Origin: Caulobacter segnis
Lineage (GTDB): Bacteria > Pseudomonadota > Alphaproteobacteria > Caulobacterales > Caulobacteraceae
Direction: 5' to 3'
NCBI RefSeq assembly: GCF_023935105.1
Contig: NZ_CP096040.1
Coordinates: forward strand, 2,418,001 to 2,482,000
Length of the DNA: 64,000 nt
Part shown: positions 1-7,826 of the stretch, piece after piece
How positions within the stretch are numbered: position 1 is the first letter of the stretch
Layout of the letters: every line of letters starts with the position of its first letter
Notes under the pieces: generated by a model
What the model was told of the DNA's origin: nothing
Databases searched by the model: none
The model's input: the letters and a program-made list of their open reading frames with translations, nothing else
Position numbers and translations under genes: made by a program

Positions 1-234
1 CTGAGCGTCGTAGGCGCGTCCGGCCCCGGCGATCCGCCGGTCGATCTCGAACCCGGCGTGGATGGCGGTGGTGACCAGGGCGGGAAGAGCGGCGAAGTCC
101 GCATGGGTGACGACGCGCATCATGAAGCTGGGCTTGGTGGTGTCGGCGCCGATCTTCTCGTCGGTCAGCTCGAACTCCATCGCGGCCACGACGCGTTGCA
201 GCGTCTCGGGCCAGTGATCGTCAGCGGTTGTCAT
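1..234 (-). CDS. hypothetical protein, C-terminus cut by window edge
   Basis: The frame is open from an ATG at 234 to the window edge, giving the first 78 residues of a protein. The start reads MTTADDHWPETLQRVVAAME. No signal peptide or membrane segment is visible, so it is probably cytoplasmic. I do not recognise the family. It is divergent from the GST gene, with 164 bases between the two starts. Confidence 0.6.
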   Translation of the reverse strand, partial: MTTADDHWPETLQRVVAAMEFELTDEKIGADTTKPSFMMRVVTHADFAALPALVTTAIHAGFEIDRRIAGAGRAYDAQ

Positions 235-398
235 TCCAAATCCCCCCGGGGCGCTCCGATAGCGGGGTTCGACGAGATGGAAAAGGCGATACCCGACACT
301 GTCACCTATTTTGGGGGCAGGCGGGCCCTGGAAAACCTCGCCTCGAGACGCCAAATCCCGACGGCTCCGTTGGTTGAGCTCATGACGAGGTTCCCCGC

Positions 399-1103
399 AT
401 GTCGGATCTGTCCGCCTTCCCGATCACCCAGCGCTGGCCCGCCCAGCATCCCGAGCGGATCCAGCTCTATTCGCTGCCGACGCCCAATGGGGTGAAGGTG
501 TCGATCATGCTGGAGGAGACGGGGCTGGCCTATGAGCCGCACACGATCGACATCGGCGAGGACGAGACCTGGGGACCGGAATTTCTATCCCTGAACCCGA
601 ACGGCAAGATCCCGGCGATCATCGATCCCGACGGACCGGGCGGCAAGCCGCTGGGCCTGTTCGAGTCGGGCGCGATCCTGATCTATCTCGCCGAAAAGAC
701 GGGCCAGTTCATTCCAGCCGATCCCGCCGGGCGCTACGAGACCCTGCAATGGGTCTTCTTCCAGATGGCCGCCATCGGCCCGATGTTCGGCCAGGTCGGC
801 TTCTTCCATAAGTTCGCGGGTCGCGAATACGAGGACAAGCGGCCGCTGCAGCGCTACGTGACCGAGTCCAAGCGCCTGCTGGGCGTGCTGGAAGGCCGTC
901 TGGCGGATCGCCAATGGATCATGGGCGACGACTACACGATCGCCGATATCGCCAGCCTGGGCTGGGTGCGCAACCTGGTCGGCTTCTACGGCGCGGGCGA
1001 TCTGGTGGACTGGGCTTCGCTCAAGCATGTGCCGCGTTGGCTGGAGGCGGGCCTGGCGCGGCCGGCCGTCCAGCGCGGTCTGGAGATTCCCAAGCGCCCC
1101 TGA
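399..1103 (+). CDS. glutathione S-transferase family protein (YfcG/YghU-like)
   Basis: This 234-aa protein has the two-domain GST layout. A thioredoxin-like domain (about residues 20-105) contains NPNGKIPAI (66-74) and FESGAI (88-93), the glutathione-binding segment. An all-helical domain follows. The TPNG stretch (28-31) sits where YfcG/YghU/Ure2-like members carry their Thr/Asn active site instead of Tyr, Ser or Cys. Family members reduce disulfides with glutathione; the substrate here is unknown. The protein is cytoplasmic. The start is an ATG with GAGG upstream. The gene looks monocistronic, with the next terminator about 120 bases after the stop. Confidence 0.9.
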   Translation: MSDLSAFPITQRWPAQHPERIQLYSLPTPNGVKVSIMLEETGLAYEPHTIDIGEDETWGPEFLSLNPNGKIPAIIDPDGPGGKPLGLFESGAILIYLAEKTGQFIPADPAGRYETLQWVFFQMAAIGPMFGQVGFFHKFAGREYEDKRPLQRYVTESKRLLGVLEGRLADRQWIMGDDYTIADIASLGWVRNLVGFYGAGDLVDWASLKHVPRWLEAGLARPAVQRGLEIPKRP

Positions 1104-1148
1104 AACCCTGAGTGGGCGCCTGCGACCAATTGGCCAGGGCGTTAAGAA

Positions 1149-1164
1149 TTAAGGTCTGATTAAC
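1149..1164 (+). promoter_or_regulatory. CtrA-type binding site
   Basis: The sequence is TTAA-GGTCTGA-TTAAC, an exact match to the Caulobacter CtrA consensus TTAA-N7-TTAAC. It lies in the gap after the GST gene, 20 bases before a 9-bp hairpin and 61 bases before a strong intrinsic terminator, so it could drive a short transcript. A match alone does not prove binding. Confidence 0.6.
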
Positions 1165-1183
1165 CACGACGGCCCGACTTTGC

Positions 1184-1256
1184 AGGCGTCTTCTTTTGAA
1201 GGCGCCCCACCATCACTGACTTCCACAGCCCGGCCGCAAGCCGGGCTGTTTTTTTG
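1184..1256 (+). ncRNA. candidate small RNA ending in an intrinsic terminator
   Basis: Two hairpins stand close together with no open frame. The first pairs 1185-1193 with 1198-1206 (9 bp including one G-U, UUUU loop). A pyrimidine-rich unpaired linker follows. The second pairs 1225-1234 with 1240-1249 and is followed by seven T. The 5' end is inferred from the CtrA-type site at 1149-1164. Expected length is about 70 nt. It could instead be the 3' UTR of the GST mRNA. Confidence 0.45.
1225..1255 (+). terminator. intrinsic terminator
   Basis: A perfect 10-bp stem ACAGCCCGGC / GCCGGGCTGT with a 5-nt loop is followed by a run of seven T (1249-1255). It ends either the GST transcript or the candidate small RNA, and insulates the tRNA genes downstream. 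Confidence 0.9.
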
Positions 1257-1321
1257 GAATTAGGCGCTTGCATCGGCGCGGTCAGGCGGCTATCACGCGG
1301 CCTCTTCTGAGAGCGACCTGT

Positions 1322-1396
1322 TCCGCGGTAGCTCAGTGGTAGAGCAGCCGGCTGTTAACCGGCTGGTCGTAGGTTCGAATCCTACCCGCGGAGCCA
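1322..1396 (+). tRNA. tRNA-Asn (GTT), copy 1
   Basis: This 75-nt cloverleaf has the acceptor stem TCCGCGG/CCGCGGA, D-loop GCTCAGTGGTAGAGC, anticodon loop CTGTTAA with anticodon GTT, T-loop GGTTCGAATCC and encoded CCA. It decodes AAC/AAU. The sequence is identical to the second copy 234 bases downstream. Confidence 0.97.
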
Positions 1397-1555
1397 CTCA
1401 CTTTAATCGCTCGCTCGGAAGCTTCCGAACAAAACTGGTGTCCGGGTTTCGCCTGTACGCGGCCGCGCGTTTTTGACCCATGCCTTGTCGTCGTGGTGGG
1501 TTGCATCGACTCGAAGCGGCGGCTATCACCCGGCCTCTTCGAAAGAGCGACCTGT

Positions 1556-1630
1556 TCCGCGGTAGCTCAGTGGTAGAGCAGCCGGCTGTTAACCGGCTGG
1601 TCGTAGGTTCGAATCCTACCCGCGGAGCCA
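1556..1630 (+). tRNA. tRNA-Asn (GTT), copy 2
   Basis: Identical in all 75 positions to copy 1, including anticodon GTT and encoded CCA. It is the downstream half of the tandem duplication. A long hairpin follows (1642-1673). Confidence 0.97.
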
Positions 1631-1641
1631 CTCTTTCTCAG

Positions 1642-1673
1642 ACTTTCGAGCGGTCAGCTTGACCGTCGAAAGT
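1642..1673. terminator. stem-loop between tRNA-Asn and the convergent debranching gene
   Basis: ACTTTCGA (1642-1649) pairs with TCGAAAGT (1666-1673), and CGGTC (1651-1655) with GACCG (1661-1665). One base is bulged and the loop is 5 nt. There is no clear U-run on either strand, so it may be a processing or pausing hairpin rather than a classic terminator. Confidence 0.5.
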
Positions 1674-1708
1674 TGAACCCTTCCCCGAAGACTTTCTGAA
1701 TATTGATC

Positions 1709-3871
1709 CTAGTCCCACGAGGGCTTGGAGCGAATGTTCAGCGGCACGTCGCCTTCGGCGCGGACGGCGACCCGTTCGCCCTGGCGCTCGAAGATCAGGT
1801 CCACGGCAGCCGTCCCGACGCGCAGGTGTTCGACGCGCAGGCGATCGATGCCGATCGGCAGTCGTGGGTCCACCAGAGAGATCTCGCCGCGATTGGCGTC
1901 GATCGTGATGCCAAGGCACGCCTGCAGCATCATGAACACCGATCCGGCCGCCCAGGCCTGGGGCAGGCAGGCGACGGGGTAGGCCACCGGCGGTTCGCCG
2001 GGCGAGCGAGGGAAGCCGCAGAACAGCTCGGGCAGGCGCATGGCCATGCGGCTGGCGGTCTCGAAGAGGTCGGCCGTCAGCTTCACCACGCCGTCGCGCT
2101 CGCCGTATTGGGACAGGCCCATCACGCACAGCGCCGTGTCATGCGGCCAGACTGAGCCATTGTGGTAGCTGATCGGATTGAACCGCGCCTCGCCCGTGGC
2201 GAGCGTGCGTACGCCCCAGCCCGAATTGAAGTTCGCAGACAGCAATTGATCGCTGACCTTGCGGGCGCGTTCGGGCGAGGGCAGGCCGCAGAACAGCAGG
2301 TGGCCGGGGTTGGACGACAGCACCCGACACAACTGGCCCTGGCCGTCGACGGCGATGCCGTAGAAGCCTCGCTCCTCCATCCAGAACAGCGCCTCGACCT
2401 TCTCGCGTAGTCGCTCGGCCTTCTGGCGCCAGATCGCCGCCTGACCGATCTCGCCACGGCGCTCGGCCAGGCGCGCCATGCCGCGATAGGCCGCGAAGGC
2501 GTAGCCTTGAACCTCGACCAGGGCGATCGGTCCCGAGGGGTATCGGCCGTCGGCGTGGAAGACCGAATCTTCGCTGTCCTTCCATCCCTGGTTCGAAAGG
2601 CCGCTGTCCTGGCCGCGGGCGTAGTCGATCAGGCCATCGCCGTCGCTGTCGCCGTCGTTCTCGATCCAGTGCATGGCCCGCTGCAGCGCGGGCCATAGCT
2701 CGTCGATCAGCTTGTCGTCGCCGGTGCGGGCCTGGTAGGCGCCGGCCAGGGCCACGAACAGGGGCGTGGTGTCGACCCCACCATAGTAGCGGCCGAACGG
2801 CACCTCGCCCATGGCCGGCATCTCGCCCTTTCGGGTCTCGTGCATGATCTTGCCGGGCGCGCTGTCGCGGAAGGCCGAGCGCTCCTGGGCCTGATGGGCG
2901 GCCAGGTAGCGCAGCACGCCCTTGGCCAGGGACGGCTCGAACCACAGGATCTGCCAGGCGGTGATGATCGCGTCGCGCCCGAAGGCGGTCGAGAACCAGG
3001 GGATGCCGGCATAGGGATAGGGGCCGGTCTCCATGCGGGTGGTCAGCAGGGCCAGGTCCGAGCGGGACTTGCCCAGCCACTCGTTGAACAGGCGGCCCGA
3101 ACTGTGCAAGCGCGCGCCGTGCCGGCGACGCGAGCGCATGTCCCAGCGCGCCCGGGCGGCGGCGTCGCGGAAACGCTCGCGGCTGGGCACGTGGCCATTG
3201 GTGACGCCGATCTCGATATAGAGCTCGGTCTCGCCCTCGGCCTGCAGCGAGAACATGAACTCGGCCTTGTGGGCGCCCAGGCGGAAGGGGGCGTGCGAGA
3301 ACGAAATGAACGAGGCGCGCTCGACGCCGTCCAAGCCGATGTAGCTGTAGGCGACGCGGCGGCCGTCGATGTGCGGCGGCCCCTTGATCCCGCGCTTGGC
3401 GCGCTGGGTGCCGCGCACCTCGAACATGTCGTGGAAGTCGGCGTCGAATTCGATCGCCATTGGCAGCAGGACGGTGTCGCGGCTGTAGTTGACGCAGCGG
3501 ATGCGCTCGTACAGCCGCTCCTCCCACAGGAAGCGCTTGCGCTCGATGTGCAGCACGCCCGGCGGCCCCATCCGCTCGCCGGGATAGGGCAAGGCCTGGT
3601 TGGTGCTGTTGCACGTGAAGAAGACGTTGTCGTGGGCGACAGCCGCCGACAGCAGCGATGGCGCTCGGCCGCCCAGGCTCAGGCGGTAGAACGACAGGAT
3701 GCGGGTGTCGTTGTGGAAGAGGCCGTCGCCCTGACCCGCGATGTCGCCGAACTGGTCGGCGACGATGAAGGTGTCCTTGTCCTTGAGGGCATAGAGATTC
3801 TGCGGCGCGCGGACTTCCGCCGTCACGCCGTAGTCGACCGGTGCGTCCAGCGCCGGCGCGAGATTCTCCAT
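1709..3871 (-). CDS. amylo-alpha-1,6-glucosidase / glycogen debranching-type enzyme
   Basis: This 720-aa protein has two parts. The N-terminal domain (about 25-230) is of the GDE_N_bis type and carries HNDTR at 53-57. A six-hairpin-type catalytic region follows, with FGRDAIITAWQ near 296-306 and HNGSVWPHD near 566-574, both characteristic of the GDE_C/amylo-1,6-glucosidase family. Such enzymes hydrolyse alpha-1,6 branches or related oligosaccharides. No signal peptide is seen, so it is likely cytoplasmic. It lies 22 bases after a GT4 glycosyltransferase and is probably co-transcribed with it, suggesting joint action on an alpha-glucan or glycoside. The exact substrate cannot be read from sequence. 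Confidence 0.88.
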   Translation of the reverse strand: MENLAPALDAPVDYGVTAEVRAPQNLYALKDKDTFIVADQFGDIAGQGDGLFHNDTRILSFYRLSLGGRAPSLLSAAVAHDNVFFTCNSTNQALPYPGERMGPPGVLHIERKRFLWEERLYERIRCVNYSRDTVLLPMAIEFDADFHDMFEVRGTQRAKRGIKGPPHIDGRRVAYSYIGLDGVERASFISFSHAPFRLGAHKAEFMFSLQAEGETELYIEIGVTNGHVPSRERFRDAAARARWDMRSRRRHGARLHSSGRLFNEWLGKSRSDLALLTTRMETGPYPYAGIPWFSTAFGRDAIITAWQILWFEPSLAKGVLRYLAAHQAQERSAFRDSAPGKIMHETRKGEMPAMGEVPFGRYYGGVDTTPLFVALAGAYQARTGDDKLIDELWPALQRAMHWIENDGDSDGDGLIDYARGQDSGLSNQGWKDSEDSVFHADGRYPSGPIALVEVQGYAFAAYRGMARLAERRGEIGQAAIWRQKAERLREKVEALFWMEERGFYGIAVDGQGQLCRVLSSNPGHLLFCGLPSPERARKVSDQLLSANFNSGWGVRTLATGEARFNPISYHNGSVWPHDTALCVMGLSQYGERDGVVKLTADLFETASRMAMRLPELFCGFPRSPGEPPVAYPVACLPQAWAAGSVFMMLQACLGITIDANRGEISLVDPRLPIGIDRLRVEHLRVGTAAVDLIFERQGERVAVRAEGDVPLNIRSKPSWD

Positions 3872-3893
3872 GGCCCCTCCTTTTGGTGTCGTT

Positions 3894-4967
3894 TCAGGCG
3901 CTAGCGGCCAGGTCGACGAGGGATGGGTAGACGGCGGCTCCGTCGCACAGCTTTTCGTAAAGCGCGACGTAGCGCCGAGCCATCGCCTCGGACGAGAACC
4001 TTGTGTCGAAACGCCGACGCACCAGGTTTCGATCCAGGTCGCTCGCGCGAATGATGGCTTCGGCGGCCTGGTCGTCGTTGTCGACGATGAAGCCGGTCAC
4101 GCCATCGTCGATCACCTCGGGCACGGAACCGCAGCGATAGGCCACCACCGGCGTGCCGCAGGCCATGGCCTCGATCATCACCAGGCCGAAGGGCTCGGGC
4201 CAGTCGATCGGGAACAGCAGGGCGTCGGCGCCGCCCAGGAACGCCGATTTCTCGCCGTCGCCGATTTCGCCGATGAACTCGATCAGCGGCTCGCCCATCA
4301 TCATCGGGGCGATCTTGTCCTCGAAATAGGCGCGGTCGGCGGAGTCGACCTTGGCGGCGATCTTCAGGCGCTTGCCCAGGCGCTTGGCCAGCATGATCGC
4401 CCGATCGGGCCGCTTCTCGGGCGAGATGCGGCCAAGGAACGCCAGATAGCCGTCGCTCTTCTCCGAGAACTTGTAGAGGTCGGCGTTCATGCCGTGATGA
4501 ACCGTGCCGGCCCAGTTGGCGAAGGGCAGGGGCCGGCGCTGGTCATCGCTGATCGAGACCAGCGGGAACTGTGGCCAGCGCTTGTAGACGCCGGGCAGAT
4601 CCTTGAGATCCAGGCGACCGTGCAGGGTGGTCAAGGTTCGCTCGGCCCGGTCGGCGAAGAACGGGAACTGCACCATGTCGGTGTGGAAGTGAACGACGTC
4701 GAACTCGTTGGCCAGCGCCCGGACCTCAGCGATCTGGGTCAGGTGCGCGGCAAGGTCGGACTTCAAGGGCGCGGGATCCAGGCGGATCGCCTGGTCGCGG
4801 GTGGCGATCAGCCTGGCCTTGGTCTGGGCGTCGGCGCTGGCGAACAAGGTGACCTCGTGGCCGAGGTCGACCAGGGCGTCCGTCAGGTGCGCGACGACGC
4901 GCTCGGTGCCGCCGTACAGGCGCGGCGGAACGGCCTCATAGAGGGGAGTGACCTGAGCGATCTTCAT
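3894..4967 (-). CDS. glycosyltransferase family 4 (GT-B fold)
   Basis: The protein is 357 aa. The N-terminal half carries PPRLYGGTERVV (14-25), the loop typical of GT4 enzymes, and the C-terminal half carries PEPFGLVMIEAMACGTPVVA (about 254-274), the EX7E nucleotide-sugar-binding motif. It is a predicted cytoplasmic retaining glycosyltransferase. It lies 22 bases upstream of the debranching-type gene and 98 bases downstream of a small membrane protein gene on the same strand, so the three may form one unit. Donor and acceptor are unknown. Confidence 0.88.
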   Translation of the reverse strand: MKIAQVTPLYEAVPPRLYGGTERVVAHLTDALVDLGHEVTLFASADAQTKARLIATRDQAIRLDPAPLKSDLAAHLTQIAEVRALANEFDVVHFHTDMVQFPFFADRAERTLTTLHGRLDLKDLPGVYKRWPQFPLVSISDDQRRPLPFANWAGTVHHGMNADLYKFSEKSDGYLAFLGRISPEKRPDRAIMLAKRLGKRLKIAAKVDSADRAYFEDKIAPMMMGEPLIEFIGEIGDGEKSAFLGGADALLFPIDWPEPFGLVMIEAMACGTPVVAYRCGSVPEVIDDGVTGFIVDNDDQAAEAIIRASDLDRNLVRRRFDTRFSSEAMARRYVALYEKLCDGAAVYPSLVDLAASA

Positions 4968-5065
4968 GGGCGGACCCTGGCGGGAGGAACTGGAACGCGG
5001 CGCTGGTCCGCTCCAAATCAGTTCCGTCGATCGCGATTGGTTCCGTCGATCGCCTTCTTACGGCC

Positions 5066-5245
5066 TTATTGCGGACTGGCGCTCCGGTCCAGGCGCTCTT
5101 GACGCTCACGTTCCTGGCGTTCGTCACGCTTGCGGCGCCGATAACGGCTATAGACCTTCCGGCCCACGGCATCGATACGCGGCAGGAAATAGATCACGAC
5201 GAGAGCGCAGATCGCGGCCGCGATCACGACGGGCGCATTGAACAT
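5066..5245 (-). CDS. small single-pass membrane protein, 59 aa
   Basis: An ATG at 5245 preceded by AGGGGA opens a 59-codon frame ending in TAA at 5066. The start is MFNAPVVIAAAICALVVIYF. One hydrophobic helix (about 4-21) is followed by a strongly basic/charged tail (RYRRRKRDERQERERQERLD, about 34-53), which by the positive-inside rule should lie in the cytoplasm and may be helical. I know no family. It is on the same strand as the GT4 and debranching genes, 98 bases upstream of them. Coding is supported by the RBS, the helix and the high GC at third positions. Confidence 0.7.
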   Translation of the reverse strand: MFNAPVVIAAAICALVVIYFLPRIDAVGRKVYSRYRRRKRDERQERERQERLDRSASPQ

Positions 5246-5305
5246 GGCAGTTCCCCTGAAGCCTACTGTTAGGGCTTCCCCCCTTGGTCGACGATGCGCT
5301 CGCCG

Positions 5306-5368
5306 ATAAGGCCTTATTCACCATAAGGCGAAGCTGATCAATCGATGTTCCGTGACAGTCGCTGTCAC
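5306..5368. promoter_or_regulatory. cluster of dyad elements between divergent genes
   Basis: ATAAGG half-sites occur three times: a perfect 12-bp palindrome ATAAGGCCTTAT (5306-5317) shares its right half with a second dyad GCCTTAT-N5-ATAAGGC (5311-5329). A separate 17-bp palindrome GTGACAG-TCG-CTGTCAC is at 5352-5368. They lie in the 294-base gap between the leftward small membrane protein gene and the rightward PCMT-like gene. They look like operators for dimeric regulators; the regulators are not identified. Confidence 0.5.
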
Positions 5369-5539
5369 CACTTCTGATGATTGTCCTTTGGACTTTTCAC
5401 GCATGTGTCCGCAAACCGATGACGCTTTTTAGGCCTTCGCGAGGCCGTCGGGAGGCAAGCGCGGCTTGGGATCGCATTGCGTTTCGGCGACGGGCGGACC
5501 TATAAGCCTGCTCGAAAGTCCAGTCCTTCGAGGGATTCC

Positions 5540-6112
5540 ATGAGCACCGACTTCGCCGCCGCGCGGCTGAACATGGTCGAGAGCCAAATTCGCACCGCCG
5601 ATGTCACCGATCTGCCGCTGCAGGACGCATTGCGCGTCGTGGCGCGCGAAGCTGTCGTACCGACCTCGAAGGCCTATTTGGCCTATGCCGACGCCGACAT
5701 CGAATACGCGCCGGGCCGCTGGCTGTTACGGCCGCGCGAGGTGGGCAAGCTGCTGCAGGTCCTGAAGCCGCGCGAAGGCGAGAAGGCCCTGGCCATCGCC
5801 GCGCCTTACGCGGCCGCCGTTCTGGAAAAGATGGGCCTGTCGGTCACCCGCCTGGAAGGTGATGACCTGAAGGCTGTGCCGGCCGGTTCCTACGACGTGA
5901 TCATCTGCGAAGGCGCCGTGGCGGTCGCGCCCAAGGCCTGGCAGGACGCCCTGGCCGCCGGTGGCCGTCTGGGCGTGATCGAGCGCACCGGTCCGGTCGG
6001 TCGCGCGACCATCTATCTGCGCGCCGAGGACGGCGTGGGCCGTCGCCAGGCCTTCGACGCGTCGCCTCCGATGCTGGCGGGCTTCGAAGCGGAGGCCGGT
6101 TTCAGCTTCTAG
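5540..6112 (+). CDS. PCMT-family protein, probably catalytically inactive
   Basis: This 190-aa protein starts MSTDFAAARLNMVESQIRT, typical of the short alphaproteobacterial group annotated as protein-L-isoaspartate O-methyltransferase. The ATG at 5540 follows GAGGGATTCC. However, the SAM-binding motif I region reads EKALAIAAPYAAAVL (about 98-112) with no glycine-rich loop, and the segment that should carry the active-site Ser (GQTIS in the family) reads GRWLLRP. I therefore infer a degenerate or repurposed fold. It precedes the TolC-family gene by about 120 bases in the same direction. Confidence 0.75.
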   Translation: MSTDFAAARLNMVESQIRTADVTDLPLQDALRVVAREAVVPTSKAYLAYADADIEYAPGRWLLRPREVGKLLQVLKPREGEKALAIAAPYAAAVLEKMGLSVTRLEGDDLKAVPAGSYDVIICEGAVAVAPKAWQDALAAGGRLGVIERTGPVGRATIYLRAEDGVGRRQAFDASPPMLAGFEAEAGFSF

Positions 6113-6234
6113 TCCGCAACCTTGTCGCAACGTCTGCGTGAAAAAAGCTTAACTGGCGGCGTCTGGCGGTCCGACTTACACGCGATCATATTGTGGCAGG
6201 GCGCGACCTTCGCGTGATTGGGGATAGAATCTTG

Positions 6235-7695
6235 ATGTCGAACCGTCGACGGGCCGGATTGCTGGCCGCCGCTTGCAGCGCTGGCCTGATGGCTGGCGTG
6301 TTTTCCGCCGCGCCCCTTTCGACGGTAAGGGCCGAGACCCTGGCCGACGCGATCGCCCTGGCCTACCAGACCAATCCCACGCTCCAGCAGCAGCGCGCCA
6401 GCGCGCGGATCACCGACGAGGGCGTGGTGCAAGCCAAGACCGGCTTCCGCCCCACCATCGGCGGCGAGCTGGACGTCACCGGTTCGAACACCAATCCGCC
6501 CGGTTCCGGCGCGGATGTGAAGTTGTCGGGCAGCAGCGCGACGGTCTCGATCAGCCAGCCGCTCTATACGGGCGGCCGCGCCAGCGCCAATCTCAGCGCC
6601 GCCGAGGCCGACGTGCTGGCGTCCCGCGAGACGCTGCGTTCGGTCGAGCAGAGCGTGCTGGTCAACGTCGTCCAGGCCTATGTCGACGTCCGCCGCGACC
6701 AGGAACGCCTGCGCATCGCCAAGGAAAACGTCGCCGTCCTGCAGCGCCAGCTGGACGAATCCAACGCCCGCTTCGACGTGGGCGAGATCACCCGCACCGA
6801 CGTGGCGCAGTCGCAGGCCCGTCTGGCCGCGGCCAAGGCCGGCCTGTCCGCCGCCCAGGCCCAGCTGGAAGTCAGCCGCGCGGGCTACGCCGCTACGGTC
6901 GGCCAGACGCCCAGTGAACTGGCGCCCGAACCGACCCTGGCCGGCCTGCTGCCGGGCTCGGTCGACCAGGCTTTCGAGGCGGCCCAGACGACCAACCCAG
7001 GCGTCACCTCGGCCAAGTACAACGAACAGGCCGCCGCCGCGCGCGTGGCCGTGGCCAAGGCCGGCTATCGTCCGACCGTCTCGGCGCGCGCCGGCCTGGG
7101 CTACTCGGCCAGTCGCGCCTCCGGCGTCGGCAGCCAGTTCGACGACTACAGCCGCAACGTGTCCGGTGCGATCACCGCGTCGGTGCCGATCTTCACCGGC
7201 GGCCTGACGACCTCGCTGGTCCGCACCGCCAACGAGCGCGAGAACGCCGCCCGCAGCGCCACCGAAGGCGCCAAGCGTACGGCGATCCAGCAGGTCTCGA
7301 ACGCCTGGAGCAATCTCCTGGCCTCGCGCGCCCAGCTGGTCTCGAACGAGGAACAGGTCCGCGCCACGCGCATCGCCTTCGAGGGCGTACGCCAGGAGCA
7401 GCAGGTCGGCCTGCGCACCACCTTGGACGTGCTGAACGCCCAGCTGGAACTGTCGAACGCCGAACTGGCCTTGGTCGGCGCGCGTCGCGACGAGTATGTG
7501 GCGAGCGCTGTCGTGCTGCAGGCCATGGGCCAGCTGGACGTTTCCAAGCTGTCCTCGACCACGGCGGCCTATGATCCGAAGACGTCCTACAATCGCGTGA
7601 CGCACAGCGTGGGCTGGGTGCCGTGGGAGCCGGTCGTTCAGACGATCGACAAGGTCGGCGCGCCCTCGACCAAGCCGCAAGGCGGTTCTAAGTAG
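6235..7695 (+). CDS. tolC: TolC-family outer membrane efflux/type I secretion channel
   Basis: The product is 486 aa from the ATG at 6235, chosen because it has GGGGAT upstream and gives a clean signal peptide (MSNRRRAGLL..., predicted cleavage near VRA|ET, residue 33); an upstream alternative lies at 6193. The mature part is the duplicated TolC layout, with ETLADAIALAYQTNPTLQQQ at its start and long heptad-rich helices in both halves. It forms the trimeric outer membrane duct of type I secretion or RND efflux. In C. crescentus a TolC homologue adjacent to popZ has, to my recollection, been linked to S-layer secretion (RsaF type); that link is not shown by this sequence. Confidence 0.92.
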   Translation: MSNRRRAGLLAAACSAGLMAGVFSAAPLSTVRAETLADAIALAYQTNPTLQQQRASARITDEGVVQAKTGFRPTIGGELDVTGSNTNPPGSGADVKLSGSSATVSISQPLYTGGRASANLSAAEADVLASRETLRSVEQSVLVNVVQAYVDVRRDQERLRIAKENVAVLQRQLDESNARFDVGEITRTDVAQSQARLAAAKAGLSAAQAQLEVSRAGYAATVGQTPSELAPEPTLAGLLPGSVDQAFEAAQTTNPGVTSAKYNEQAAAARVAVAKAGYRPTVSARAGLGYSASRASGVGSQFDDYSRNVSGAITASVPIFTGGLTTSLVRTANERENAARSATEGAKRTAIQQVSNAWSNLLASRAQLVSNEEQVRATRIAFEGVRQEQQVGLRTTLDVLNAQLELSNAELALVGARRDEYVASAVVLQAMGQLDVSKLSSTTAAYDPKTSYNRVTHSVGWVPWEPVVQTIDKVGAPSTKPQGGSK

Positions 7696-7728
7696 GATCG
7701 GCGCCCGCGTCGATTCCGCTCAGGCGCG

Positions 7729-7757
7729 GACTTGCGCTTGCTTAAGACGCGTAAGTC
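7729..7757. other. inverted repeat in the tolC-popZ gap
   Basis: GACTTGCGC (7729-7737) and GCGTAAGTC (7749-7757) form a 9-bp stem with one G-U pair and an 11-nt loop. No U-run follows. It lies 34 bases after tolC and 70 before popZ, so it may stabilise the tolC 3' end or be part of the popZ control region. Confidence 0.35.
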
Positions 7758-7826
7758 TGCACCATCGCGGACAAAGCGCGTCCTAGAGCGCGCAAGGATT
7801 CGTACCTCTTTACGACGGCGTCGCAC

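Larger units (their letters stand above)
1285..1633 (+). repeat. tandem duplication of the tRNA-Asn unit
   Basis: The segments 1285-1399 and 1518-1633 are near-identical. They share the whole tRNA plus about 37 bases upstream (GGCGGCTATCAC...GAGCGACCTG) with a few substitutions and a one-base indel. Conservation stops three bases after CCA. The copied upstream part probably carries the promoter or leader of each tRNA. Confidence 0.85.

Noticed and set aside
5069..5272. 67-codon plus-strand frame opposite the 59-aa membrane protein
   Set aside because: The minus-strand frame has an RBS, a transmembrane helix and a coherent charged tail, while the plus-strand frame has no RBS and a random-looking C-terminal half.
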